Part shown: positions 1-5,059 of the stretch, one piece after another | How the letters are laid out: every line of letters starts with the position of its first letter | Numbering within the stretch: the stretch's first letter is position 1 | Source: Desulfuromonadales bacterium C00003068 | GTDB lineage: Bacteria > Desulfobacterota > Desulfuromonadia > Desulfuromonadales > Desulfuromonadaceae | Length of the DNA stretch: 5,059 nucleotides | Direction: 5' to 3' | NCBI GenBank assembly: GCA_001751155.1 | Contig: MAXR01000033.1 | Coordinates: forward strand, 1-5,059 | Notes under the pieces: generated by a model | Databases searched by the model: none | The model's input: the letters and a program-made list of their open reading frames with translations, nothing else | Told to the model about the DNA's origin: nothing | Program-made: the position numbers and the translations under genes

Positions 1-376
1 TGCCAGTGATTTTGGCAAGAAGATTAGGGGCTTTAGTCCTGCGGCAGAACAGGCCATGAATAGCTACCTTTGGCCGGGGAATGTTCGTGAACTGGAGAAC
101 AAGATTAAACGCGCTATCCTGATGGCTGATAGTTCAATTTTGAATCCAACTGATCTTGGTTTTGTTGTCGATGAGCCAGAAGAGGTCGATACCCCCGACG
201 ACACGACCGTTATGACTCTTAAGGAGGGGAGAGATCGTCTTGAGCGCAACATGCTGCTCGAAGCTTTAAAACGCCATGATGGTGTTGTGGTAAAGGCGGC
301 GGAAGAACTCGATGTCAGTCGGCCGACGTTTTACGACTTGATGAAAAAACACACCCTACCAAGGGGGCAGAAATGA
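1..376 (+). CDS. prsR: PEP-CTERM system sigma54-dependent response regulator (PrsR type), 3' part only
   Basis: The gene is open from the window's left edge (first full codon at 2) to TGA at 374-376, so 124 C-terminal residues are visible. The family is about 450 residues long (receiver, AAA+, Fis-type HTH), so the receiver domain and most of the AAA+ domain lie outside. Visible residues 24-32 read WPGNVRELE, the sensor-2 arginine motif that ends the sigma54-interaction AAA+ domain. An acidic linker follows (about 57-68). Residues 76-118 form a Fis-type helix-turn-helix with the core KAAEELDVSRPTFYDLMKKH. The WPGNVRELENKIKRA segment and this HTH resemble the PrsR regulators that accompany exosortase loci. 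PrsR works with the kinase PrsK to activate RpoN-dependent PEP-CTERM genes; a -24/-12 promoter before such a gene lies 3.5 kb downstream. The ATG at 56 is internal, not a start. Another NtrC-family regulator is possible, but the context favours PrsR. Confidence 0.88.
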   Translation, partial: ASDFGKKIRGFSPAAEQAMNSYLWPGNVRELENKIKRAILMADSSILNPTDLGFVVDEPEEVDTPDDTTVMTLKEGRDRLERNMLLEALKRHDGVVVKAAEELDVSRPTFYDLMKKHTLPRGQK

Positions 377-1098
377 TCGATTATCATTGCCATATATTAC
401 CGGGATTAGATGATGGCTGTCGTGATCTCGCTGAAGCTGTCGAGATGGCCATTCTGCTCGTTGACGCTGGCTTTACCTGTGTGCACTGTACGCCACATTG
501 CATCACAGGTTTATTCGATTACCCTATTGAGCTGATTAAAGATGCCGTACGGGATTTGCAGGAGGTTCTAAATGCTGCTGGTATTCCACTACAGCTTAAA
601 GTTGGGATGGAATACTACGTGGATGAATTGTTTTTCGAGCGTCTCGAAAATCCACTGACCCTAGGTGACTCCAATCTGTTGTTGTTTGAAATTTCTCCGA
701 CGGCTAGTTTTAATCTACTAAAGGAGGCTATTTTTCAAATTAGATGCCGGGGATTTATCCCATTATTGGCTCATCCTGAGCGTTACCCTACGATGATGCC
801 TGGTAGCAAATCTGCGGGTTTTCTACGACGTTTTATCTACAATGCTTTGCCTACGGATACGCTATTTTTTGAAAAATTCCCGCCGATAGTGAAAGAGATT
901 ATCGACATGGGATGTTTACTCCAAGGAAATTTCGGTAGCTTTAGCGGAGTATACGGACAGGAGGTGCAGCGCGTCGCTAATCTGCATCAAAAACAGGATC
1001 ATTATAAATATTTTGGCAGTGATGGCCATCGTGTCCGGCAATTGAGAAAGTCTTTGTGCGGAATAGAGCAGGTGTGGCAGTTCGACAATATCGCGTAA
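373..1098 (+). CDS. CpsB/YwqE-type PHP-domain protein tyrosine phosphatase
   Basis: This complete 241-residue protein is close to the roughly 240-260 residues usual for CpsB/YwqE metal-dependent phosphatases, which dephosphorylate tyrosine kinases that control capsule or exopolysaccharide polymerisation and export. The PHP metal-site motifs are all present. His5 and His7 lie in YHCHILPGLDDG, His42 in TPH, Glu80 in GMEYY, Glu106 in LLLFEIS, His134 in the hallmark AHPERYP, and Asp217/His219 in GSDGH. Asp14 stands where many family members have Glu. No signal peptide or membrane segment is seen, so it should be cytoplasmic. The ATG overlaps the upstream regulator's stop as ATGA, and an AAGGGGG Shine-Dalgarno (361-367) lies 5 nt before it, which fixes the start and suggests translational coupling. 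The cognate kinase is not in the window; an EpsG/Wzc-like kinase is the expected partner (inference). Confidence 0.9.
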   Translation: MIDYHCHILPGLDDGCRDLAEAVEMAILLVDAGFTCVHCTPHCITGLFDYPIELIKDAVRDLQEVLNAAGIPLQLKVGMEYYVDELFFERLENPLTLGDSNLLLFEISPTASFNLLKEAIFQIRCRGFIPLLAHPERYPTMMPGSKSAGFLRRFIYNALPTDTLFFEKFPPIVKEIIDMGCLLQGNFGSFSGVYGQEVQRVANLHQKQDHYKYFGSDGHRVRQLRKSLCGIEQVWQFDNIA

Positions 1099-1179
1099 AC
1101 TAACTAGAGATTAGCACTATGAATACCCATGTGGGAGGAGTTGTCATTACTTTTCGGTTGCAAATTGACGTATGCCGAT

Positions 1180-1191
1180 GATGTTAACATC
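1180..1191. repeat. 12-bp perfect palindrome upstream of the dehydrogenase gene
   Basis: GATGTTAACATC is its own reverse complement. It lies in the 110-bp gap between the phosphatase and dehydrogenase genes, just before the Shine-Dalgarno (AAGGGGAG, 1194-1201) and 17 nt before the ATG at 1209. It could be a small operator or just a chance palindrome. No convincing -35/-10 or -24/-12 promoter is seen around it, and no terminator follows the phosphatase gene, so read-through from upstream is plausible. Confidence 0.35.
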
Positions 1192-1208
1192 AAAAGGGGA
1201 GATCTATC

Positions 1209-2525
1209 ATGGTTACTGTGGAGAAGATTCTAGCGAAAGAGGCAAAAATAGCTGTTGTCGGCCTAGGTTATGTTGGGCTACCGCTTGCTGTAGCTTTTAG
1301 TAAATGTTGTGACACAATTGGGTTCGACATAGACAAACGCAAGATAGAACAACTCGAAAATAACCACGATACGACAGGTGAAGTGAGTACTGAACAACTG
1401 GCTGAAAGCTGTATTCACTATATAACCGATGCCGGTCGGTTGTCAGAGGCAACTTTTTTCATTGTGACCGTTCCCACACCCATTGATATTAATAATAATC
1501 CTGATCTTACCCCGGTACGCTCTTCGTCAATCACTATTGGCAAACATCTGCGCTCAGGTAGTATTGTTGTTTATGAATCAACGGTTTACCCTGGTGTCAC
1601 TGAAGAAATTTGCGTCCCCTTGCTGGAAGAATATTCGGGCCTTAAGTGTGGGAGTGATTTCACCGTTGGATATTCGCCCGAACGGATTAATCCCGGCGAT
1701 AAGGTACATACTGTTGACAAGATCATTAAAGTGGTCTCTGGTCAGGATGAGAGAACACTGGAGACGGTAGCCAAGGTTTACGAATTAGTTGTTGATGCTG
1801 GTGTCCATCGAGCGAGTTCGATTCAGGTTGCCGAAGCCGCTAAGGTGATCGAGAATACCCAGCGTGACCTCAACATCGCCTTGATGAATGAGTTATCCAT
1901 TATCTTTGGTAAACTCAATATTTCGACCAAAGATGTTCTGGCTGCAGCAGGAACTAAATGGAATTTTCTTCCCTTTACTCCCGGCTTGGTTGGTGGCCAC
2001 TGCATTGGAGTCGATCCTTATTATCTGACCCATAAAGCTGAGCAAATTGGCTATCATCCGCAGGTTATTCTCGCTGGTCGTCGGATTAATGATGGTATGG
2101 GCAAGTATGTGGCAGAAAACACCGTGAAGAAGATGATTCAAGTCGGAAAAATGGTGAAGGGAGCCAGAGTTTTGGTTTTGGGACTGACATTTAAAGAAAA
2201 TGTTCCCGACATTCGCAACACCAAGGTGATTGATGTTATTAAAGAATTAAAAGAATACGAAATTGAGGTCATCGTTCATGATCCTGTCGCTGATCCAGTT
2301 GAGGCGCAACACGAATACGGTGTTAAACTCACCAAGTTGTCTGATGTCGGTTTGGTCGATGCGATCGTTTGGGCTGTGGCGCATAATGAATATATGGAAA
2401 TGCCACTACAGGAGCTTAAATCATTGTGTGGTAGCAGAAAAACTGACGGTGTATTGATCGACGTTAAGGGGGTTGTCGAACCCCGAAAAGCGAAAGAATT
2501 TGGTTTCGTCTATTGGTCGCTATAG
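1209..2525 (+). CDS. tviB: UDP-N-acetyl-hexosamine 6-dehydrogenase (TviB/WbpO family nucleotide sugar dehydrogenase)
   Basis: This 438-residue enzyme belongs to the UDP-sugar 6-dehydrogenase family, which makes two successive NAD+-dependent oxidations at C6. The TviB/WbpO branch acts on UDP-GlcNAc or UDP-GalNAc to give the uronic acid. The N-terminal Rossmann domain carries GLGYVG at 18-23 (GxGxxG) and Asp40 at the end of strand 2. Substrate motifs include VPTPID (88-93), YESTVYPG (122-129) and YSPERINPG (155-163, Glu158). The central helix contains AEAAKVIENTQRDLNIA (Lys212), and GGHCIGVDPYYLTHKA has the catalytic Cys265. The C-terminal UDP-binding domain has the LTFKEN.PDIRNT motif (326-338). 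The wording of these motifs is that of Salmonella TviB as I remember it. The start is supported by AAGGGGAG 7 nt upstream and by N-terminal length. The paired epimerase downstream favours UDP-GalNAc as the in vivo substrate, but sequence alone does not prove it. Confidence 0.93.
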   Translation: MVTVEKILAKEAKIAVVGLGYVGLPLAVAFSKCCDTIGFDIDKRKIEQLENNHDTTGEVSTEQLAESCIHYITDAGRLSEATFFIVTVPTPIDINNNPDLTPVRSSSITIGKHLRSGSIVVYESTVYPGVTEEICVPLLEEYSGLKCGSDFTVGYSPERINPGDKVHTVDKIIKVVSGQDERTLETVAKVYELVVDAGVHRASSIQVAEAAKVIENTQRDLNIALMNELSIIFGKLNISTKDVLAAAGTKWNFLPFTPGLVGGHCIGVDPYYLTHKAEQIGYHPQVILAGRRINDGMGKYVAENTVKKMIQVGKMVKGARVLVLGLTFKENVPDIRNTKVIDVIKELKEYEIEVIVHDPVADPVEAQHEYGVKLTKLSDVGLVDAIVWAVAHNEYMEMPLQELKSLCGSRKTDGVLIDVKGVVEPRKAKEFGFVYWSL

Positions 2526-2561
2526 TCGTTTAGAGTGATGGCCTTTGAGTGAGTAAATATT

Positions 2562-3587
2562 ATGATTAAAAGCTATGATCAACATGTGAAACAGCTAAAA
2601 TGTAATATGAAAACGTGGTTGGTGACAGGATGCGCTGGTTTTATTGGTTCCAATCTGATTGAGGAATTATTGCTTCTGGGGCAGCGGGTTGTTGGTGTGG
2701 ATAACTTTTCTACTGGTTATCAGCACAACTTGGATGAGGTGAAGCATTCAGTTTCTGCGGAACAATGGCAACAATTCTCTTTTATTGAAGGAGATATTTG
2801 TGCTCTCGCTCTCTGTCATCACGCCTGTAATGGTGTTGATTATGTCTTACATCAAGCGGCACTTGGCTCTGTACCGCGCTCCATCAGTGATCCCATCGCT
2901 ACCAACGAAAACAACATAAGTGGTTTTCTTAATATGTTAGTCGCAGCACGTGATGCGCAGGTCAAAAGTTTCACCTACGCTTCCTCAAGTGCTATTTATG
3001 GCGATCATCCTGCATTGCCAAAGATTGAGGAGACGACAGGAATACCTCTTTCACCTTATGCCATCACCAAATATGTAAATGAACTCTATGCGGGTGTTTT
3101 TGCCGCTACCTATGGCTTTAAATCGATCGGTCTGCGTTATTTCAATGTTTTTGGTAAACGTCAGGATCCCGATGGAGCCTATGCTGCCGTGGTTCCGAAG
3201 TGGACGAGAGCGATGATTAAAGGGGGGGCGGTTAATATTAACGGTGATGGTGAAACCAGTCGTGATTTTTGTTTTATCGATAATGCAGTGCAAGCGAATC
3301 TTTTGGCGGCCTTAGCTGTTAGCGAAGCAAAAGATCAGGCATATAATATTGCGGTTGGTGATCGAAAGACTCTCAATGAACTTTTTGACACCTTAAAAAA
3401 AACATTAGCAAAGCATGGAATACGCTACTCACAACAACCTGTTTATCGCGATTTTCGCTCTGGCGATGTACGCCACTCTCAGGCAGATATCAACAAAGCA
3501 CGACGATTATTAGGTTATGATCCAAAATATTGTGTTGATGCTGGAATAGATAAGGCAATGACGTGGTATTTGGCACAAAAGGAATAA
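2562..3587 (+). CDS. wbpP: UDP-N-acetylglucosamine 4-epimerase (WbpP/TviC family, extended SDR)
   Basis: This cytoplasmic 341-residue protein has the length of Pseudomonas aeruginosa WbpP, which interconverts UDP-GlcNAc and UDP-GalNAc using bound NAD+. The short N-terminal extension (1-17) before the Rossmann fold is also typical and supports the ATG at 2562, although its Shine-Dalgarno is weak (GAGTGAG, 2547-2553). The NAD motif TGCAGFIG gives Gly23, Gly26 and Gly29, with Asp47 in GVDNFS. The catalytic set is the Ser run 141-143 in YASSSAIYG plus Tyr166 and Lys170 in SPYAITK. Residues reported to shape the N-acetyl pocket of WbpP (Gly102, Asn195, Gln201, Ala209, Ser306) appear at the same numbers, so the N-acetylated substrate is likely preferred. 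Residue 144 is Ala where I recall Ser in WbpP. Only 36 bp separate it from the dehydrogenase, so the two are probably one transcript; a strong terminator ends it. Confidence 0.94.
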   Translation: MIKSYDQHVKQLKCNMKTWLVTGCAGFIGSNLIEELLLLGQRVVGVDNFSTGYQHNLDEVKHSVSAEQWQQFSFIEGDICALALCHHACNGVDYVLHQAALGSVPRSISDPIATNENNISGFLNMLVAARDAQVKSFTYASSSAIYGDHPALPKIEETTGIPLSPYAITKYVNELYAGVFAATYGFKSIGLRYFNVFGKRQDPDGAYAAVVPKWTRAMIKGGAVNINGDGETSRDFCFIDNAVQANLLAALAVSEAKDQAYNIAVGDRKTLNELFDTLKKTLAKHGIRYSQQPVYRDFRSGDVRHSQADINKARRLLGYDPKYCVDAGIDKAMTWYLAQKE

Positions 3588-3632
3588 ATTTATTCCTCTA
3601 ATCGTCACTAAAATATCAGCACTTACCCGATG

Positions 3633-3673
3633 AAGAAAAGCGGAGATCAAATGATCTCCGCTTTTCTTTTTTT
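3633..3673 (+). terminator. Strong intrinsic terminator after the dehydrogenase-epimerase genes
   Basis: A perfect 13-bp stem (AAAAGCGGAGATC at 3636-3648 with GATCTCCGCTTTT at 3653-3665) has a 4-nt AAAT loop. It can be lengthened by G3635-C3666 and two A-T pairs, and seven T residues (3667-3673) follow. The stem starts about 45 nt after the epimerase stop. The A-run on the left arm mirrors the T-run on the right, so it may also work in the reverse direction. It separates the sugar genes from the PEP-CTERM gene, so that gene needs its own promoter. Confidence 0.93.
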
Positions 3674-3805
3674 GATTTAATCGACTGCGAATAAAAGTAT
3701 CAATTTATTTAATGCCGATCGATTTTTCTGTGTCGGGCTTGGGTTTTAATACGTGTCGAAAAAATTTACATAATGGTTGATAGGTCAAGGTTGGCAGAAA
3801 TTATA

Positions 3806-3826
3806 CTTAAAATACAGTATGTTAAG
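3806..3826. repeat. Near-perfect 21-bp dyad just upstream of the sigma54 promoter
   Basis: The arms CTTAAAATAC (3806-3815) and GTATGTTAAG (3817-3826) are inverted copies, matching at 9 of 10 positions around a central A3816. The dyad ends 4 bp before the -24 GG, closer than a usual enhancer site (normally about 80-150 bp upstream). It is therefore more likely an operator, a binding site for another factor, or chance in AT-rich DNA. Its left arm shares TAAAATAC with the second dyad at 3914-3938. Confidence 0.5.
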
Positions 3827-3829
3827 GAT

Positions 3830-3845
3830 TGGTTTGATCCTTGCA
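3830..3845 (+). promoter_or_regulatory. Sigma54 (RpoN) -24/-12 promoter of the PEP-CTERM gene
   Basis: TGGTTTGATCCTTGCA matches the sigma54 consensus TGGCACG-N4-TTGCA at the key positions. The -24 GG is at 3831-3832 and the -12 GC at 3843-3844, with the required 10 bases between them, and the whole TTGCA element is present. Transcription would start near 3856, giving a leader of about 100 nt. This fits the PEP-CTERM regulon, in which a PrsR-type activator drives RpoN promoters; a PrsR-like gene lies at the left end of this window. Its position between a terminator and the gene supports use. Confidence 0.8.
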
Positions 3846-3853
3846 AAGTTTTA

Positions 3854-3873
3854 TAGGTACATGTAGGTACATA
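3854..3873 (+). repeat. Tandem 10-mer repeat at the predicted transcript start
   Basis: TAGGTACATG (3854-3863) is followed directly by TAGGTACATA (3864-3873), nine of ten bases identical. The period is about one helical turn. The predicted sigma54 start (about 3856) falls inside the first copy, so the repeat would be at the extreme 5' end of the mRNA. An embedded TACATGTA palindrome spans the junction. Function unknown. Confidence 0.55.
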
Positions 3874-3913
3874 AAGTAAACAAACCATGAAGAATATTTA
3901 GGTCAGTCAACTG

Positions 3914-3938
3914 CTAAAATACTCGACGAGTATTTTAG
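3914..3938 (+). repeat. Perfect 25-bp inverted repeat (leader hairpin) before the Shine-Dalgarno
   Basis: The arms CTAAAATACTCG (3914-3925) and CGAGTATTTTAG (3927-3938) are exact reverse complements around A3926. In RNA this would fold as an 11-bp stem with a GAC loop, 4 nt before the Shine-Dalgarno. No T-run follows, so it is not a terminator. It may stabilise the mRNA 5' region, influence ribosome access, or be a protein-binding dyad in DNA. Confidence 0.7.
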
Positions 3939-3942
3939 GGGC

Positions 3943-3950
3943 AAAGGAGG
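3943..3950 (+). promoter_or_regulatory. Strong Shine-Dalgarno of the PEP-CTERM gene
   Basis: AAAGGAGG is close to the full anti-Shine-Dalgarno complement. Three in-frame starts follow: GTG 3953 (2 nt away), ATG 3956 (5 nt) and ATG 3962 (11 nt). Spacing favours ATG 3956. Confidence 0.85.
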
Positions 3951-3955
3951 ACGTG

Positions 3956-4978
3956 ATGAAGATGTCAACATTAGTAAATAAAAGTATTATTGCAGTCGGT
4001 TGTTGCCTGATTTTTTCCAGTTCAGTCTTAGCTGTTGAGGTTGATATTTTCTTACCCCCTGAACCGGGCATTTATTTTCCAGTTCCCGATGCTACAGGTG
4101 AACTGCGTAACGCTTTGTTAATTGATGGAGTTCCAGCCGCGTATCAATATGACGATTTTTGGTCTTATTCTGCACCTATCCTTGATCAGATGCAGGAGTA
4201 TGGGTTCATACCAGAATCGTATGGTGAGTACCTTTTTTCTTCCGGTTCAGGTGGTTTAGATGTGATTCTTTATACAGGTGGTGGTGGTCTTGATAATCAA
4301 GGTGTCGGGCCTAGTGATGCTTTCGATTTTGAAGATCCGGTCGTTAATAAGAATGATAGTTCATTTGATGGTTGGTGGGGACAAAATGATCAAGATAATG
4401 ACGGAGCACCTGATCTGGCGCCAAATAATAAACCAATAGATTTACATGGTCCCGTTACTGTGGGTAATGTTTTGAGTTATTTGCAAGCTTTTGATCCTGC
4501 TAACGACATCCCAGTTTTTTACTTAGACTTGAATCAAGTAGGTCATGAAAGTGATGTTTATTTGAGTGGTCAGGTGATGATTGTTGATCCTGATACTGAT
4601 GCCCTTATTGAATCTTGGGCGTTGGATGCGACGACTGATGGTATTTTTAATGAAGCTGATCAAGCGTTGGCATTTGGCGAGTACATAGCTACTGGCATGT
4701 CCGGCTCAGAATATGAGGGGGAGCATAATATCGGTTCTGGAAAGCCTGATTTTATCGCTTTTTCGCCAACAATGACGTTGAGTGCATATAATTCCGACTA
4801 TCTCTTTGTGACAGAATTTCACTTTGATGGTTTAACGAATGGTTTTGAAGAGATGTTTCTCACTGGCCGTATTGGCATCAATGGGATAACACCAATTCCA
4901 GAGCCATCGACAATGATTCTTCTTGGCAGTGGACTTATTGGTCTGGCGTGGTTTGGTAGGAAGGGTAAAAAAGGGTAA
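3956..4978 (+). CDS. PEP-CTERM sorting domain-containing secreted protein
   Basis: This 340-residue protein has a Sec signal peptide (about 1-26: basic start, hydrophobic IIAVGCCLIF, cleavage after SSSVLA) and a C-terminal exosortase signal. That signal is IPEPST around residues 314-319, a hydrophobic segment (MILLGSGLIGLAWFG) and the basic tail RKGKKG. The known route is Sec export, then cleavage by a membrane exosortase and release to the surface or exopolysaccharide matrix. The ectodomain belongs to no family I recognise. It is extremely acidic (about 48 Asp/Glu against 5 Lys/Arg), has no cysteine after the signal peptide, and has a Gly-rich stretch (95-112). Two loops resemble calcium-binding loops: DQDNDGAPD (145-153) and DATTDGIFNEAD (224-235). 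The start could be GTG 3953 (341 residues), but Shine-Dalgarno spacing favours ATG 3956. It is probably monocistronic, with its own sigma54 promoter and terminator. Confidence 0.93.
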   Translation: MKMSTLVNKSIIAVGCCLIFSSSVLAVEVDIFLPPEPGIYFPVPDATGELRNALLIDGVPAAYQYDDFWSYSAPILDQMQEYGFIPESYGEYLFSSGSGGLDVILYTGGGGLDNQGVGPSDAFDFEDPVVNKNDSSFDGWWGQNDQDNDGAPDLAPNNKPIDLHGPVTVGNVLSYLQAFDPANDIPVFYLDLNQVGHESDVYLSGQVMIVDPDTDALIESWALDATTDGIFNEADQALAFGEYIATGMSGSEYEGEHNIGSGKPDFIAFSPTMTLSAYNSDYLFVTEFHFDGLTNGFEEMFLTGRIGINGITPIPEPSTMILLGSGLIGLAWFGRKGKKG

Positions 4979-4990
4979 TGATAAATTGGC

Positions 4991-5018
4991 AGGCGGGGTC
5001 AGAAGACCCCGCCTTTTT
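4991..5018 (+). terminator. Intrinsic terminator of the PEP-CTERM gene
   Basis: A GC-rich 9-bp stem (GGCGGGGTC 4992-5000 with GACCCCGCC 5005-5013) has an AGAA loop, is extended by A4991-T5014, and runs into five T residues (5014-5018). It starts 13 nt after the stop codon, so the PEP-CTERM transcript most likely ends here. The last 41 bases of the window (5019-5059) are AT-rich and show no feature. Confidence 0.92.
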
Positions 5019-5059
5019 GTTGTTTGGTAAATTATTCCTCTTATTTACTTTTAAGATTT

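Larger units (their letters stand above)
3674..3952 (+). promoter_or_regulatory. Gene-free control region upstream of the PEP-CTERM gene
   Basis: Together with the preceding terminator, this fills the 365-bp gap between the epimerase and the PEP-CTERM gene. I see no convincing protein or RNA gene on either strand. It contains, in order: two GTGTCG copies (3730-3735 and 3753-3758, 23 bp apart), a near-perfect 21-bp dyad (3806-3826), a -24/-12 sigma54 promoter (3830-3845), a tandem 10-mer at the predicted transcript start (3854-3873), a perfect 25-bp dyad (3914-3938) and the Shine-Dalgarno. The room upstream of the promoter fits a bacterial enhancer-binding protein site, but no site known to me for PrsR can be identified by eye. 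Confidence 0.7.

Noticed and set aside
64..252. 62-codon reverse-strand reading frame inside the regulator
   Set aside because: It is a shadow of the well-supported forward gene, has no ribosome site, and gives a low-complexity Ser/Arg-rich product.
1119..1181. Possible 20-codon peptide (MNTHVGG...) in the gap before the dehydrogenase
   Set aside because: There is no Shine-Dalgarno before the ATG, no recognisable sequence, and such short frames are expected by chance.
1483..1770. 95-codon forward frame within the dehydrogenase gene
   Set aside because: It is out of frame with a clearly conserved enzyme and has no family features of its own.
1823..2141. Two overlapping reverse-strand frames (60 and 82 codons) opposite the dehydrogenase gene
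   Set aside because: Both are antisense shadows of the conserved catalytic-Cys region and have no coding evidence.
2263..2457. 64-codon forward frame within the 3' part of the dehydrogenase gene
   Set aside because: It is a shadow frame over the conserved UDP-binding domain.
3051..3293. 80-codon reverse-strand frame opposite the epimerase gene
   Set aside because: It is a shadow frame; the forward strand is fully explained by the WbpP-type enzyme.
3792..3807. Second sigma54-like site with a good -24 (TTGGCA)
   Set aside because: Ten bases after its GG (3793-3794) the -12 dinucleotide is AC, not GC, and the site 38 bp downstream fits much better.
3777..3807. Sigma70-like TTGATA (3777-3782) and TATACT (3802-3807)
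   Set aside because: The two boxes match well, but the 19-bp spacer is too long for a confident call, and a strong sigma54 promoter lies just downstream.
3887..3901. Four-residue leader peptide frame (MKNI, stop) in the PEP-CTERM leader
   Set aside because: It has no Shine-Dalgarno and no run of regulatory codons; it is too short to separate from chance.
3914..3938. Leader hairpin as an intrinsic terminator or attenuator
   Set aside because: The stem is AT-rich and is followed by GGGGCAAAGG, not a T-run, and no alternative pairing to the Shine-Dalgarno is visible.
1..5059. Insertion sequences, CRISPR array, tRNA or rRNA genes, phage genes
   Set aside because: I saw no transposase, terminal repeats, regularly spaced repeats, tRNA-like cloverleaf or rRNA sequence on either strand.

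Overview
The window looks like part of an exopolysaccharide / PEP-CTERM (exosortase) locus of a Gram-negative bacterium. The organism is most plausibly a Desulfuromonas- or Geobacter-like member of the Desulfobacterota, although a gammaproteobacterium cannot be excluded. The reasons are a PrsR-type sigma54 activator, a PEP-CTERM surface protein with a -24/-12 promoter, and capsule-type nucleotide-sugar genes, all in moderately AT-rich DNA. The taxonomic call is inference from gene content only.

Layout, all on the + strand: (1) the C-terminal 124 codons of a sigma54-dependent response regulator of the PrsR type (to 376). (2) A complete CpsB/YwqE-type PHP-fold tyrosine phosphatase (373-1098), joined to the regulator by an ATGA overlap. 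(3) A 110-bp gap with a 12-bp perfect palindrome and a good Shine-Dalgarno. (4) A TviB/WbpO-type UDP-N-acetylhexosamine 6-dehydrogenase (1209-2525) and, 36 bp on, a WbpP/TviC-type UDP-GlcNAc 4-epimerase (2562-3587), followed by a strong intrinsic terminator (3633-3673). (5) A 365-bp gene-free region carrying that terminator, a sigma54 promoter (3830-3845), two dyads and a tandem 10-mer. (6) A PEP-CTERM protein gene (3956-4978) closed by a second intrinsic terminator (4991-5018).

How they work together (inference from known families): the epimerase and dehydrogenase convert UDP-GlcNAc through UDP-GalNAc to UDP-GalNAcA, a uronic-acid precursor for an acidic polysaccharide. The phosphatase would reset a tyrosine kinase that controls polysaccharide polymerisation or export. 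The regulator, presumably answering a PrsK-type histidine kinase outside the window, would activate RpoN-dependent PEP-CTERM genes such as the one at the right end. That protein would be secreted by Sec, processed by an exosortase (not in the window), and left in or on the polysaccharide matrix.

The individual genes belong to known families. The least explained parts are the leader and promoter architecture at 3730-3952 and the very acidic PEP-CTERM ectodomain, which has EF-hand-like loops.
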